A stretch of 47,582 nucleotides of DNA, taken from the NCBI GenBank assembly GCA_025465095.1, contig JAODME010000023.1:1-47582 (forward strand). Direction: 5' to 3'. This DNA is from Microbacteriaceae bacterium (GTDB taxonomy: Bacteria; Actinomycetota; Actinomycetes; Actinomycetales; Microbacteriaceae). Under the pieces are notes generated by a model. The model did no database searches and had not been told where the DNA came from. It saw only the letters and a program-made list of their open reading frames with translations. Shown here in pieces: positions 1 through 9,297 of the stretch (positions within the stretch are counted from its first letter, which is position 1; every line of letters begins with the position of its first letter). The position numbers and the translations under genes were made by a program.

Positions 1-161
1 GTTCGATGCCAACCTAGCGCTCAACAGGCACGAGCGGAATGTCCATCGACAAGGCCATAAATTTCACAACCAGAAAATCTCTTCAACGCTATGGTGGACC
101 CACCAATGCCGGTTGCTCTTACTGGACAGACCGGGTCGGTCCCCCACCAGAAAGGGCAACT

Positions 162-920
162 ATGGACAATCTCGGAATCGTCTTCCTCTCGGAAGTCGTC
201 GGCACCGCAATGCTCATACTCCTTGGTTGCGGGGTGGTGGCAAACGTCGCGCTGGCCAAGAACAAGGGATTCAACGGCGGGTTCCTCATGGTTACATTCG
301 GCTGGGGCTTCGCGGTCTTTGCCGGAGTGATCGTCGCCTACAACTCGGGGGCGCACATCAACCCTGCTGTGACACTCGGCCTCGTGGCCAGTGGCGCGGA
401 GGAGTTCGGGTCCGGCGTTCCGGTGAACTTCGTCTCGGTGATCACCTACATAGCCGCACAGCTGATCGGCGCAGTTCTCGGTGCCGTGCTCACCTGGCTC
501 GCGTACAAGCAGCATTTCGATGACGAGATCGAGCCGGCGAACAAGCTCGGTGTGTTCTCCACCGGACCCGCCATCCGGAGCTACGGCTGGAATCTCGTCA
601 CGGAGATCATCGGCACCTTCGTCCTCGTCTTTGTCGTGATCGGGTTCGGCCGGCAGGAACCGGGCGGCGGACTCGCAGCGCTCGGCGCGCTGCCCGTCGC
701 GCTGCTCGTCGTCGGGATCGGTGTGTCGCTCGGCGGGCCGACCGGATACGCCATCAACCCCGCACGTGACCTCGGCCCGCGGATCGCGCACTTCATCCTG
801 CCGATCAAGGGCAAGGGATCAAGCGACTGGGCCTACTCCTGGGTTCCGGTCGTCGGGCCCATCATCGGTGGGGTGCTAGCGGGACTCGCGTCGATTCCCC
901 TGCTGCCGACCCTGAGTTGA
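162..920 (+). CDS. glpF: Glycerol uptake facilitator (aquaporin family)
   Basis: This is a 252-residue membrane channel of the MIP/aquaporin family, expected to let glycerol cross the cytoplasmic membrane by facilitated diffusion. Both signature NPA boxes are visible: H-I-N-P-A-V near residues 65-70 and A-I-N-P-A-R-D near 198-203. The Asp after the second NPA-Arg is typical of glycerol-conducting GlpF rather than water-only aquaporins. About six hydrophobic segments fill the chain. An in-frame ATG lies at 39, but I chose the ATG at 162 because a purine-rich ribosome site (AGAAAGGG, 150-157) precedes it and residues upstream do not look like a GlpF N-terminus. glpK follows 43 nt downstream, so the pair probably forms one glycerol-catabolism operon. 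Confidence 0.93.
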   Translation: MDNLGIVFLSEVVGTAMLILLGCGVVANVALAKNKGFNGGFLMVTFGWGFAVFAGVIVAYNSGAHINPAVTLGLVASGAEEFGSGVPVNFVSVITYIAAQLIGAVLGAVLTWLAYKQHFDDEIEPANKLGVFSTGPAIRSYGWNLVTEIIGTFVLVFVVIGFGRQEPGGGLAALGALPVALLVVGIGVSLGGPTGYAINPARDLGPRIAHFILPIKGKGSSDWAYSWVPVVGPIIGGVLAGLASIPLLPTLS

Positions 921-963
921 TCCCGATCGCTACTCATCCGAACCCGTCACGAGGAGATAACAC

Positions 964-2484
964 ATGACCGACTACATCCTGTCGATCGATCAGGGCACGA
1001 CAAGCACGCGATCGATTATTTTCGACCACGCCGGCTCCATAATCGCCACCGGCCAGCTCGAGCACGAACAGATTTTCCCGAAGCCCGGCTGGGTCGAGCA
1101 CGACCCGATGCAGATTTGGAACAACACCCGCGAGGTCATCGGCCAGGCGTTGTCCAAGGCGAACATCACACGACACAACATCAAGGCCGTCGGAATCACC
1201 AACCAGCGGGAGACGGCGGTCGTCTGGGACAGGACGACCGGGCAGCCCGTCTACAACGCGATCGTCTGGCAGGACACCCGCACTCAAAGGATCGTCGACC
1301 GGCTCGCCGAGGACGGCGGCGTCGAACGTTTCAAGCAGAAGGTCGGCTTGCCGCTCGCCACCTACTTTTCCGGGACGAAGATCATGTGGATCCTTGAGAA
1401 CGTCGAGGGCGCACGGGAGAAGGCGGACGCGGGCGACCTGATGTTCGGCACGACCGACAGCTGGGTCGTCTGGAATCTCACCGGAGGCGTGGACGGCGGA
1501 GTGCACATCACCGACGTGACCAACGCTTCGCGCACGCTGTTCATGGACCTCGAGACCCTGCAATGGGATGACTCGATCCTCGAGGTCTTCGGGGTGCCGA
1601 GGTCCATGCTTCCCGAGATCAAGAGCTCGTCCGAGGTCTACGGAACGATCTCGAAGAGCAGCCTCCTGCGTGAGGTGCCCATCGCCGGCATCCTCGGCGA
1701 CCAGCAGGCGGCGACCTTCGGCCAGGCCGCGTTCGACAAGGGCGAATCCAAGAACACGTACGGCACGGGCAACTTTCTGATCTTCAACACCGGTGAAGAC
1801 ATCGTGCACTCCCAGAACGGGCTCCTGACGACCCTCGGCTACAAGCTCGGCGATGCGGCACCGCACTACGCACTCGAAGGCGCCATCGCCGTCACGGGTT
1901 CGCTCATCCAGTGGCTGCGTGACAACCTGGGGCTGATCAACTCGGCACCGGAGATCGAGGCCCTTGCGAAGACCGTCGACGACAACGGCGGCGTGTACTT
2001 CGTGCCTGCCTTCAGCGGGCTGTTCGCGCCGTACTGGCGGTCGGATGCCCGTGGCGCACTGGTGGGACTGACCAGGTACGTGAACAAGGGGCACATCGCG
2101 CGGGCCGCGCTCGAGGCGACGGCTTTTCAAACGCGCGAGGTACTGGATGCCGTCAACGCCGACTCCGGGGTCGATCTGACCGAACTCAAGGTCGACGGCG
2201 GGATGGTTGCCAACAACGAGCTCATGCAGTTCCAAGCGGACATCCTGAATGTGCCGGTGGTCCGACCGGTCGTCGCGGAGACGACGGCGCTCGGCGCAGC
2301 GTACGCGGCCGGCCTCGCGGTCGGCTTCTGGGACGGTCTCGACGACCTGCGCGCGAACTGGCAGGAAGACCAGCGTTGGGAGCCGAACCTCGACGATGCC
2401 GAGCGTGAGCGCCTGATGCGAAACTGGAAGAAGGCCGTCACGAAGACCTTTGACTGGGTTGACGAGGACGTTCCAGACGCATAA
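964..2484 (+). CDS. glpK: Glycerol kinase
   Basis: This 506-residue FGGY-family kinase phosphorylates glycerol with ATP to sn-glycerol 3-phosphate, trapping it after entry through GlpF. The N-terminal phosphate-binding loop D-Q-G-T-T-S-T-R is at residues 9-16, and the C-terminal ATPase half contains V-D-G-G-M-V-A-N-N near 402-410. The length is the normal one for GlpK (about 500). A strong ribosome site (GAGGAGAT, 951-958) sits just before the ATG. It is the second gene of a glpF-glpK pair, and a perfect hairpin follows 16 nt after the stop. No glycerol 3-phosphate dehydrogenase or GlpR-type regulator is visible in the window. Confidence 0.97.
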   Translation: MTDYILSIDQGTTSTRSIIFDHAGSIIATGQLEHEQIFPKPGWVEHDPMQIWNNTREVIGQALSKANITRHNIKAVGITNQRETAVVWDRTTGQPVYNAIVWQDTRTQRIVDRLAEDGGVERFKQKVGLPLATYFSGTKIMWILENVEGAREKADAGDLMFGTTDSWVVWNLTGGVDGGVHITDVTNASRTLFMDLETLQWDDSILEVFGVPRSMLPEIKSSSEVYGTISKSSLLREVPIAGILGDQQAATFGQAAFDKGESKNTYGTGNFLIFNTGEDIVHSQNGLLTTLGYKLGDAAPHYALEGAIAVTGSLIQWLRDNLGLINSAPEIEALAKTVDDNGGVYFVPAFSGLFAPYWRSDARGALVGLTRYVNKGHIARAALEATAFQTREVLDAVNADSGVDLTELKVDGGMVANNELMQFQADILNVPVVRPVVAETTALGAAYAAGLAVGFWDGLDDLRANWQEDQRWEPNLDDAERERLMRNWKKAVTKTFDWVDEDVPDA

Positions 2485-2500
2485 CGCGACACGAACCAGA

Positions 2501-2530
2501 AAGGGCGGGCAGCGTCAGCTGCCCGCCCTT
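2501..2530 (+). terminator. Terminator hairpin after glpK
   Basis: A perfect 13-bp inverted repeat, AAGGGCGGGCAGC with its complement, is separated by a GTCA loop and lies 16 nt after the glpK stop. The stem is very GC-rich. The downstream T-run is short (TTCTC), as is common for high-GC actinobacteria. It may also act on transcripts arriving from trpD on the other strand. Confidence 0.8.
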
Positions 2531-2591
2531 CTCATGCCTGACCACCAAGCGTGGAACCCTTCGCGGAGGTTCTCCCGACAGAGCCGTCACC

Positions 2592-2624
2592 GCACTGAGT
2601 CTGCGCGATCGGGCGTCTCAGTGC
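2592..2624. terminator. Stem-loop in the glpK-trpD convergent gap
   Basis: An 8-bp perfect inverted repeat (GCACTGAG / CTCAGTGC) with a 17-nt GC-rich loop lies 36 nt beyond the trpD stop on the minus strand. Position suggests a role in ending trpD transcription. There is no T-tract, so this is only a structural call. Confidence 0.35.
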
Positions 2625-2660
2625 CCGGGAACCGCCACCGGGACACGGGGTGCGGCGCGG

Positions 2661-3713
2661 CTAGCGCTTGGTAGCAGCGACCCACTCGTCGAGCTTCGCA
2701 AGTGCGGCGCCTGAGTCCACCGTCTCTGCGGCGACCGCCATGCTCGAGCGGAAGCGCTCGAGCAGGGGTACCTGTGCCTGCGCGTGGTCGACGGCGAGGT
2801 TCCAGGCCACGAGTCCGGCGGCAGCGTTGAGCAGCACGATGTCGCGCACCGGTCCTGCTTCGCCGCCGAGCGTCGCTCGCGCGATGGCGGCGTTGCGCGT
2901 CGAATCACCGCCGACCAGCTGAGAGATCTCCGATCTGCGGATGCCCAGCTCGACCGGGTTCAGGTCGTGCTCGGTGACGGCCCCTCGGGAAACCTCCCAG
3001 ATGTGACTGTGCCCTGTCGTAGTGAGCTCGTCGAGCCCGTCGTCGCCACGGAACACGAGCGCGGTCGCCCCCCTGGTCTGGAAGACACCGACGATGAGTG
3101 GCACCTTCTCAAGGTTCGCGACTCCCACCGCCGACGCCTCCGGGCGCGCGGGATTGCACAGCGGCCCGAGGAAATTGAACACGGTGGGAATGCCGAGCTC
3201 TCGACGGGTCGCGCCGGCGTGACGGAAGCCCGGATGGAACATGGCCGCAAATGCGAAGGTGATTCCCGTCTCGTCGAGAACCCGGGCGACACGGTCGGGC
3301 GCAAGCTCGAGCTCGATGCCGAGCGCCGCGAGCACGTCAGAGGAACCGGATGAGGAACTCGCGGCACGGTTCCCGTGCTTGATCACGGGCGTGCCCGCCG
3401 CAGCAGCAACGACGGAGGCCATCGTTGACACGTTGACGGTGCCGAAGCGGTCGCCGCCGGTGCCGACGATATCGAGCGCCATCGGGTTGACATCGAGACC
3501 GACGGCGTTCTCGAGGATCGCGTCACGGAATCCGACGATTTCGTCCACCGTCTCGCCCTTCGCGCGAAGCGCGACAAGGAACCCCGCAAGTTGCGCCGGG
3601 GTCGCCCCGCCCGACATCACCTCATGCATCGCCCACGACGCCTCGCTGATCGCCAGGTCCTCGCCGTTCAGAAGGGTGGTCAGAACGGTTGGCCAGGTGA
3701 GATCGGAAGGCAT
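2661..3713 (-). CDS. trpD: Anthranilate phosphoribosyltransferase
   Basis: This 350-residue enzyme transfers phosphoribose from PRPP to anthranilate, the second committed step of tryptophan synthesis. The signature V-G-T-G-G-D for PRPP binding and the following K-H-G-N-R motif are both present, as is the G-G-x-T-P-A-Q-L-A-G-F helix near the N-terminus. I chose the ATG at 3713 (protein begins M-P-S-D-L-T) over the upstream extension to 3863, because family similarity begins there. A TAGGAT -10 hexamer lies exactly 7 nt upstream, which suggests a leaderless message. No other trp gene is nearby, so trpD stands alone and divergent from ctaE. Confidence 0.94.
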   Translation of the reverse strand: MPSDLTWPTVLTTLLNGEDLAISEASWAMHEVMSGGATPAQLAGFLVALRAKGETVDEIVGFRDAILENAVGLDVNPMALDIVGTGGDRFGTVNVSTMASVVAAAAGTPVIKHGNRAASSSSGSSDVLAALGIELELAPDRVARVLDETGITFAFAAMFHPGFRHAGATRRELGIPTVFNFLGPLCNPARPEASAVGVANLEKVPLIVGVFQTRGATALVFRGDDGLDELTTTGHSHIWEVSRGAVTEHDLNPVELGIRRSEISQLVGGDSTRNAAIARATLGGEAGPVRDIVLLNAAAGLVAWNLAVDHAQAQVPLLERFRSSMAVAAETVDSGAALAKLDEWVAATKR

Positions 3714-3720
3714 GAGTGCG

Positions 3721-3726
3721 ATCCTA
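3721..3726 (-). promoter_or_regulatory. -10 element of trpD (leaderless)
   Basis: TAGGAT on the minus strand ends 7 nt before the trpD ATG at 3713, so transcription should start at or within a base or two of the start codon. No Shine-Dalgarno sequence fits in the gap. Confidence 0.55.
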
Positions 3727-3777
3727 GCTTCCGGGCAACTTCCCGGTCGGATGACAGAACAGGCCGTCGCGATCGGA

Positions 3778-3783
3778 CATAAT
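3778..3783 (+). promoter_or_regulatory. -10 element of ctaE (leaderless)
   Basis: CATAAT ends 6 nt before the GTG at 3790. The AGGAAG between them looks like a ribosome site but touches the start codon, so it is too close to work as one. A start of transcription at the GTG fits better. Confidence 0.5.
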
Positions 3784-3789
3784 AGGAAG

Positions 3790-4419
3790 GTGACCGCCAC
3801 TACTCTCTCTCGCTCAGTCGGAGCCCCTGTCGTCAACCGGCCGAGCACGGTGGCGGTAGGCACGATCGTCTGGCTCGGCAGCGAGGTGATGTTCTTCGCC
3901 GGCCTGTTCGCGATCTACTTCACTCTCCGCTCGACCTCCCCCGATCTGTGGGCCTCCGAGTCGGGGCTGCTCAACATCCCGTTCTCCCTGACCAACACGA
4001 TCATCCTCGTGCTCTCGTCGGTCACCTGCCAGTTCGGCGTCTTCGCCGCGGAGCGCCTCCAGCCACGTGCCACCGGCTGGAAGATCACCCAGTGGGGCAT
4101 GGTCGAGTGGTTCTTCCTCACCTACGCCATGGGGGCCGTGTTCGTCGTGGGGCAGATCTTCGAATACGCGGTCCTCGTCTCCGAGGGTCTCAGCATCGAC
4201 GCCAACTCTTACGGCTCAGCCTTCTACATCACCACCGGGTTCCACGGTGCGCACGTGATCGGCGGGCTCATCGCATTCCTGCTCGTTATCGGCAGTGCGT
4301 TCACCGTGAAGAACTTCGGGCACAAGGAAGCCACGCGGGCGATCGTCGTGTCCTACTACTGGCACTTCGTCGACGTCGTGTGGATCGGGCTCTTCCTGGT
4401 CATCTACGTACTGAAATAG
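3790..4419 (+). CDS. ctaE: Cytochrome c oxidase subunit III
   Basis: This 209-residue integral membrane protein is subunit III of the aa3-type cytochrome c oxidase. Five hydrophobic helices are seen, beginning with the family stretch [21 protein letters not shown]. The C-terminal helix has [10 protein letters not shown], the family signature. The open frame extends upstream to 3241, but that part runs antisense through trpD. The GTG at 3790 gives the usual size (about 200 residues). It is the first gene of ctaE-qcrC-qcrA-qcrB, with qcrC starting 3 nt after its stop. This is the normal actinobacterial arrangement for a bc1-aa3 supercomplex. Confidence 0.93.
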   Translation: MTATTLSRSVGAPVVNRPSTVAVGTIVWLGSEVMFFAGLFAIYFTLRSTSPDLWASESGLLNIPFSLTNTIILVLSSVTCQFGVFAAERLQPRATGWKITQWGMVEWFFLTYAMGAVFVVGQIFEYAVLVSEGLSIDANSYGSAFYITTGFHGAHVIGGLIAFLLVIGSAFTVKNFGHKEATRAIVVSYYWHFVDVVWIGLFLVIYVLK

Positions 4420-4422
4420 GCA

Positions 4423-5268
4423 ATGAGCGAACAAGGAACGGGACACCCGCACAGCATGCGACAACTCTCATCGAAGAACCGGACCGCGTCTGCACGACCG
4501 GGTAGGCGCTCTCCCCTCGCCACGGTAGCCCTGATCATCGTGGGACTCATGACCACCGGTGGCGCCTATGCGATGTTCAGCTCGACCGCCGCCGCCGAGA
4601 CCACTACGGCGGTCACTCAGAGCATGGTCGAAGACGGCCAGAAGCTGTTCGCCGCGAACTGCGCCACCTGCCATGGACTGGATGCGGAGGGCACGAAGGC
4701 GGGCCCCAGCCTCTACGGAGTCGGTGCGGCATCCGTCCACTTCCAGGTTGGAACGGGGCGGATGCCTCTTGCCGCCAACGGTCCGCAGGCTCCAGACAAG
4801 CCGGCGCAGTTCACCGAGGAACAGACCCTCGCGATGGCCGCCTACGTCGCTTCGCTCGCACCGGGACCGGACATTCCAAGCGAGGAATACCTGCAGGGCG
4901 ATGGCGACGCGACGCTCGGCGCGGAACTGTTCCGCATCAACTGCGCGATGTGCCACAATGTCGCGGGCGCGGGTGGTGCGCTGACCGAGGGCAAGTACGC
5001 TCCGTCGCTCTCCGGGGTCGAATCTGTGCACGTGTATGAGGCGATGGTCACCGGCCCGCAGAACATGCCCGTGTTCAACGACTTGACGATCTCGCCGGAA
5101 GAAAAGGCAGACATCATCACCTACCTCAAGTACCTCGAGGAGAACCCGTCCCCCGGAGGGTTCGACCTAGGTAACCTCGGTCCGGTGTCTGAGGGACTCT
5201 TCGCCTGGATCTTCGGTCTCGGCGCCATGGTCGCTGTCACGATCTGGATAGCTGCGAAAGCCAGCTAG
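4423..5268 (+). CDS. qcrC: Cytochrome bc1 complex diheme cytochrome c subunit
   Basis: This 281-residue membrane-anchored c-type cytochrome carries electrons from the Rieske protein to the oxidase. Two heme-binding motifs are visible: C-A-T-C-H at residues 80-84 and C-A-M-C-H at 174-178. Residues 33-51 form an N-terminal membrane segment and 256-278 a C-terminal one, so both heme domains should face outside. The diheme form replaces separate cytochrome c1 and c in actinobacteria. The ATG at 4423 lies 3 nt after the ctaE stop, favouring coupling; an alternative ATG at 4456 cannot be excluded, as neither has an ideal ribosome site. Confidence 0.95.
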   Translation: MSEQGTGHPHSMRQLSSKNRTASARPGRRSPLATVALIIVGLMTTGGAYAMFSSTAAAETTTAVTQSMVEDGQKLFAANCATCHGLDAEGTKAGPSLYGVGAASVHFQVGTGRMPLAANGPQAPDKPAQFTEEQTLAMAAYVASLAPGPDIPSEEYLQGDGDATLGAELFRINCAMCHNVAGAGGALTEGKYAPSLSGVESVHVYEAMVTGPQNMPVFNDLTISPEEKADIITYLKYLEENPSPGGFDLGNLGPVSEGLFAWIFGLGAMVAVTIWIAAKAS

Positions 5269-5332
5269 CACCACGCTTCATCCGCACGGCGCACCACCCA
5301 CAGCAGCAGCGCAGTAACCGAAAGGGAAGACC

Positions 5333-6403
5333 ATGGCACAGCACGACACCGGCGAGACACCCGCCGTTGCCGGCTCCGCCGTCGAGAAGAGCGAACCGCG
5401 TCGGGACCATCCCGGTACCGCGGTCGAGGTTTCTGACGCGTTCGTGAACCCGGGCCTGCCGCCGCACCGCCCCCGCGTGACGGACCTGGACCCGAAAAAG
5501 GATGCCCAGGCCGAACGCCGTGTCTACACGCTGTTCTATATCTCGATCATCGGAAGCGTGCTCGCGATCGCCGCCTACGGGGCATTCCCGCTGGAAGAGG
5601 GCAACATGTCCTCCGTGCGCATGAACAACGCGTTCCTGGGTCTCGGCATCGCGCTCGGTCTCCTCGGAATCGGTGTCGGCGCCGTCTACTGGGCGAAGAC
5701 CCTCATGCGCGGAGACGAGATTGTCGAACTGAGGCACCCGACCCGCGGCACCGACACGACGCGCGCTCGAGCCGTCGAGGTCTTCACCCTCGGCAATGAG
5801 GAGTCCGGGATCGGACGCCGCACGCTCATCCGGAACACCCTCATCGGCGCACTCATCGCGACGCCTCTCCCCGCGATCGTGCTGTTCCGTGACCTCGGGC
5901 CGACGAGCGATCCCGTCGAGGCGCTCGAGACGACCCTGTGGGAAAAGAATGTCCGACTCGTCCAGGATCCGACCGGAGCCCCGATTCGGGCATCCGACCT
6001 GACGCTCGGTTCGGTCGTGCACGTCATCCCCGAGGGTCTGAACGAACTTGCGCACAAGCTCGAAGAAAAGGCGAAGGCGGCAGTGCTGCTGATGCGCCTG
6101 AAGCCGGAGGATCTCAACGAGCTGCCAGAGCGCGAATCTTGGTCGTACGAAGGAATTGTCGCGTACTCGAAGATCTGCACTCATGTCGGGTGCCCGGTCG
6201 CTTTGTACGAGCAGCAGACGCACCATCTGCTCTGTCCGTGCCATCAGTCGACGTTCGACGTGACCAACCACTGCGAGGTCATCTTCGGCCCGGCGAAACG
6301 GCCCCTGCCGCAACTACCCATCACCGTCGACGCCGACGGCTACCTGATCGCTCAATCCGGTTTCCACGAGCCGGTCGGCCCTAGCTACTGGGAACGCTCA
6401 TGA
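5333..6403 (+). CDS. qcrA: Cytochrome bc1 complex Rieske iron-sulfur subunit
   Basis: This 356-residue Rieske protein takes electrons from menaquinol through a [2Fe-2S] cluster. The cluster ligands are in C-T-H-V-G-C at residues 282-287 and C-P-C-H-Q-S at 301-306. The long N-terminus has three membrane segments (about 66-84, 97-120 and 168-186), the actinobacterial form, where single-helix Rieske proteins are usual elsewhere. A ribosome site (GAAAGGGAAG) precedes the ATG. Its stop overlaps the qcrB start by 4 nt (ATGA), so the two are translated in a coupled way. Confidence 0.96.
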   Translation: MAQHDTGETPAVAGSAVEKSEPRRDHPGTAVEVSDAFVNPGLPPHRPRVTDLDPKKDAQAERRVYTLFYISIIGSVLAIAAYGAFPLEEGNMSSVRMNNAFLGLGIALGLLGIGVGAVYWAKTLMRGDEIVELRHPTRGTDTTRARAVEVFTLGNEESGIGRRTLIRNTLIGALIATPLPAIVLFRDLGPTSDPVEALETTLWEKNVRLVQDPTGAPIRASDLTLGSVVHVIPEGLNELAHKLEEKAKAAVLLMRLKPEDLNELPERESWSYEGIVAYSKICTHVGCPVALYEQQTHHLLCPCHQSTFDVTNHCEVIFGPAKRPLPQLPITVDADGYLIAQSGFHEPVGPSYWERS

Positions 6404-8046
6404 CCACCGCAGACACCACCGATCGCCCGGCAGCAGTGCCGGGCGCCGTCGCCGCACCCGTCGCCTCCCGAGGGCAGCGCTTCACGGGCGCCGCCGCGAA
6501 CTATATTGACGAGCGCACGAGCATCTCCGGCGCGGTGCGGGAACTCGGCCGCAAAGTCTTCCCCGATCACTGGTCGTTCATGCTCGGCGAGGTGGCGCTG
6601 TACAGTTTCGTCGTCATCCTGTTGACCGGAACGTTCCTCACGTTCTTTTACGACCCGTCGATGACCGAGGTCGAGTACGACGGCTCCTACGTGCCGCTCA
6701 AGGGACTCGAAATGTCCGCGGCAATGGCGTCATCACTGGACATCTCCTTCGACGTGCGCGGCGGCCTGCTGATGCGGCAGGTGCACCACTGGGCGGCATT
6801 GCTGTTCGTGGCCTCTATCGGGCTGCACATGCTGCGCGTCTTCTTCACGGGCGCGTTCCGCAAGCCGCGCGAGATCAACTGGGTTATCGGATTCGTGCTC
6901 TTCATCCTCGCGATGGCTGAAGGATTCACCGGGTACTCGCTTCCAGATGACCTGCTCTCCGGAAACGGGCTTCGGATCATCGACGGCATGGTCAAGGGAT
7001 TGCCGCTGATCGGCACCTGGATCTCCTGGCTCCTGTTCGACGGGGAGTTTCCGGGCACCGCCGTTATCCCGCGCCTGTTCACCCTGCACATCCTGCTGCT
7101 TCCGGCGATCCTGGTCGCCGCGCTCGGAGTGCACATGCTGCTGCTGATCATCAACAAGCACACCCAGTTCGCCGGTCCAGGACGTACCAACGAGAACGTG
7201 GTCGGGATCCCGATCATGCCGACCTTCGCTGCGAAGGGCGGCGGGTTCTTCTTCATCGTGTTCGGAATCCTCACCCTGATGGGCGCCTTCTTCACGATCA
7301 ACCCGATCTGGGCCTATGGCCCATACGACCCCTCCCCCGTTTCGGCCGGTACGCAGCCGGACTGGTACATCGGTTTTGCGGACGGTGCGCTGCGCCTTGT
7401 CCCGCCGGGGCTCGAGTTCGTGCTTTTCGACCGCACCTTCTCGTTCAATATCATCCTTCCGGTGATTGTGCTCACGGGCTTCATCGCGCTCATCGCCGTG
7501 TACCCGTTCATCGAGGCCTGGGTTACGGGCGACAAGCGCGAGCACCACATCGCTGAGCGCCCCCGCAACTCGCCGACCCGCACGTCCATCGGGGCCGCGG
7601 GAATCACCTTCTACATGGTGTTGTTCGTCGCCGCGAGTTCCGACCTCATCGCCACCCACTTCGGTCTGTCCATCGAGGGCGTCATTCACACGATGCAGGC
7701 ATTGTTCTTCATCGGGCCCGTCGCCGCGTTCTTCCTTACCAAGCGCATCTGTCTCGGCCTTCAGAAGAAGGATCGGGAAATCGCGCTGCACGGCATCGAG
7801 TCGGGCAGGATCGTGCGACTGCCGGGCGGCGAGTACATCGAGGTGCACGAGCAGCTCGACGACTACGAGCGCTGGCGACTCGTGAGCTACCTCGACTACA
7901 AGCCACTCATGATCAGGCCGGACCACCGGGGCCGGATCACGCTGGCGCAGCGCGCCCGCGCCGCGGTCTCCTCCTGGTTCTTCGAGGACCGAATTTCGCC
8001 TCCGACCACCACCGAGGTCGAGCGGCAGCACGCCGGGCAACACTAA
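6400..8046 (+). CDS. qcrB: Cytochrome bc1 complex cytochrome b subunit
   Basis: This 548-residue membrane protein holds the two b hemes and the quinol sites of the bc1 complex. The heme-ligand His pairs lie in the helices containing R-Q-V-H-H-W-A-A and G-L-H-M-L-R, then in L-H-I-L-L-L-P and G-V-H-M-L-L. The quinol-oxidation-site segment reads P-D-W-Y-I-G-F-A, close to the PEWY loop of other cytochromes b. A long cytoplasmic C-terminal tail (after about residue 465) is typical of actinobacteria. It is the last gene of the ctaE operon and converges on the GNAT gene. Confidence 0.96.
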   Translation: MTTADTTDRPAAVPGAVAAPVASRGQRFTGAAANYIDERTSISGAVRELGRKVFPDHWSFMLGEVALYSFVVILLTGTFLTFFYDPSMTEVEYDGSYVPLKGLEMSAAMASSLDISFDVRGGLLMRQVHHWAALLFVASIGLHMLRVFFTGAFRKPREINWVIGFVLFILAMAEGFTGYSLPDDLLSGNGLRIIDGMVKGLPLIGTWISWLLFDGEFPGTAVIPRLFTLHILLLPAILVAALGVHMLLLIINKHTQFAGPGRTNENVVGIPIMPTFAAKGGGFFFIVFGILTLMGAFFTINPIWAYGPYDPSPVSAGTQPDWYIGFADGALRLVPPGLEFVLFDRTFSFNIILPVIVLTGFIALIAVYPFIEAWVTGDKREHHIAERPRNSPTRTSIGAAGITFYMVLFVAASSDLIATHFGLSIEGVIHTMQALFFIGPVAAFFLTKRICLGLQKKDREIALHGIESGRIVRLPGGEYIEVHEQLDDYERWRLVSYLDYKPLMIRPDHRGRITLAQRARAAVSSWFFEDRISPPTTTEVERQHAGQH

Positions 8047-8378
8047 AGCTCGCTGCTGCTGTCGCTCCAGTCACTGCTGAAGTTATCCATCGCGGCGCGA
8101 CACGCTGCGTCAAGGCGCCCGCAAAGCCGCGGGTCGCGGAGTGATACCTTCCGGAGCGACAACCCACGCGCAGGAGCGGACGCTGCGCTCGCGCAGGTGT
8201 ACCGGAGTGCACCGCCGCCGGTGAGGCCACAGCCCGGCCGTCGGTACTATGACATCGCCGGCGTCGGCAAGGCGTCGGTCTGCCCGCCGGGCGACCGGCT
8301 AGGTGGCCGGGGGCGGCGCGACCGCGAGATTCAAACTCCGAGCGAGCTACGAGGCGTCGGTCCAGCCCGCACGGTCCG
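8047..8378. other. Gap of 332 bp between convergent qcrB and GNAT genes
   Basis: No protein with natural-looking composition is found on either strand here. A weak stem (CCGGC / GCCGG with a 6-nt loop) lies near 8294-8312, and a TACTAT -10-like hexamer on the plus strand is at 8245-8250. I see no tRNA-like fold or clear terminator. Confidence 0.5.
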
Positions 8379-8837
8379 TCAGTCGTCGAAGGTCTTTTTG
8401 AGGAAGTCCGCCGTCGAGCGGTAGTCGAGCCCCTCGTAGAACGCGGCTGCGCGGATACTAGCCACAGTTAGTTGCCTCACACCACGGGCCCGGCACTCCC
8501 GTTCCACGGCAGTCACCAGCGCGCTGCCGATGCGCGAACCCCGGCTCGCCTCGTCGACCACGATCTCCTGGAGCTGAGCGGTCGTGCCGTTGGTGTAGAA
8601 CAGCCGGGCGATCGTGGTGAGCGCATAGCCGAGAGGACGATCATCGGCTCCTGCGGCGACGAGCAGGACGTGATCATCGGCATTCCGCAACGCATCCGCG
8701 AACGCGGTGTCGAAGGCTGGCCGTTCCGGAATGTAGCTTTTGCCGAGCTGACCGAGCAGGCCGAAGATCGTGTCGGCGTCTGCGAGCGTGGCTGATCGGA
8801 TCCGGATCGGCCCTCGATCAACTCCGCTAGCGGCCAA
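8379..8837 (-). CDS. GNAT-family N-acetyltransferase
   Basis: This 152-residue protein has the GNAT fold, with expected acetyl-CoA-dependent transfer to an unknown amine. The acetyl-CoA loop reads R-G-S-R-I-G-S-A-L (around residues 98-106), matching R/Q-x-x-G-x-G/A. The N-terminal I-R-I-R-S-A-T-L-A-D-A-D-T is the typical first strand and helix. The start is taken as the TTG at 8837, with GGAA 5 nt upstream; it overlaps the end of ctaF by 11 nt. No other in-frame start fits the domain. Being last in the ctaC-ctaD-ctaF run suggests co-transcription with the oxidase, but a functional link is not shown. Confidence 0.8.
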   Translation of the reverse strand: MAASGVDRGPIRIRSATLADADTIFGLLGQLGKSYIPERPAFDTAFADALRNADDHVLLVAAGADDRPLGYALTTIARLFYTNGTTAQLQEIVVDEASRGSRIGSALVTAVERECRARGVRQLTVASIRAAAFYEGLDYRSTADFLKKTFDD

Positions 8838-9294
8838 AGTTTCCGCGGTAGTACTCGTAGGTCCAGCCGACCAGGCTGATGAGTGTCAGTGGGATCGCGA
8901 TGAAGATAATCCAGGTGCCGACGACGATGCCGAGGAACAGCAGCGCGGCGCTTCCACCGAGCATGAGCGGCCACCAGCTCCACGGGCTGAAAAATCCCTG
9001 CTCCGCGTCGCCGTCGTCAATGTTCGCGTTGAGGCGGTCTTCGGGAAGCTCGCCGCCCTGTGCCGAATGCACCCGACCAAGATAGAAGGCGATGAACGCC
9101 GAGAGGATGGCGGTGAGGAAGAGCCCGACCGTGCCGACCCATTCGACCGGCCCGCCACCGCTTGCACCTTGACCACCGGCGGGCTGGGTCGCCAGGCCCT
9201 GCGCGTTGTACACGGCGGTCCAGACGACGTAGGTGATGCCGGCAAGGACGAAGAATCCGGCGAGGATCCAGAATAGGCGCGCGTTAGCGATCAC
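8827..9294 (-). CDS. ctaF: Cytochrome c oxidase subunit IV
   Basis: This 155-residue membrane protein is the small actinobacterial subunit IV of aa3 oxidase. It has hydrophobic segments at about residues 7-26, 52-72, and a close pair near 108-145. It starts with GTG at 9294, 3 nt after the ctaD stop, in the family's usual position directly behind ctaD. It contributes no redox centre; the family is known to be part of the assembled oxidase. Its 3' end overlaps the GNAT gene by 11 nt. Confidence 0.9.
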   Translation of the reverse strand: MIANARLFWILAGFFVLAGITYVVWTAVYNAQGLATQPAGGQGASGGGPVEWVGTVGLFLTAILSAFIAFYLGRVHSAQGGELPEDRLNANIDDGDAEQGFFSPWSWWPLMLGGSAALLFLGIVVGTWIIFIAIPLTLISLVGWTYEYYRGNFGR

Positions 9295-9297
9295 CGG

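Noticed and set aside
3241-3789. A 392-residue version of CtaE starting at 3241
   Set aside because: The upstream 183 residues run antisense through trpD and do not resemble subunit III.
5237-6313. Long minus-strand frame opposite qcrA
   Set aside because: It mirrors qcrA in codon phase and has Arg/Asp/His-rich composition without any domain, as do other long frames in this GC-rich sequence.
8310-8350. A tRNA-like T-loop (GATTCAAACTCC) in the qcrB-GNAT gap
   Set aside because: The flanking bases do not pair into a 5-bp T-stem on either strand and no acceptor or anticodon stem is present.
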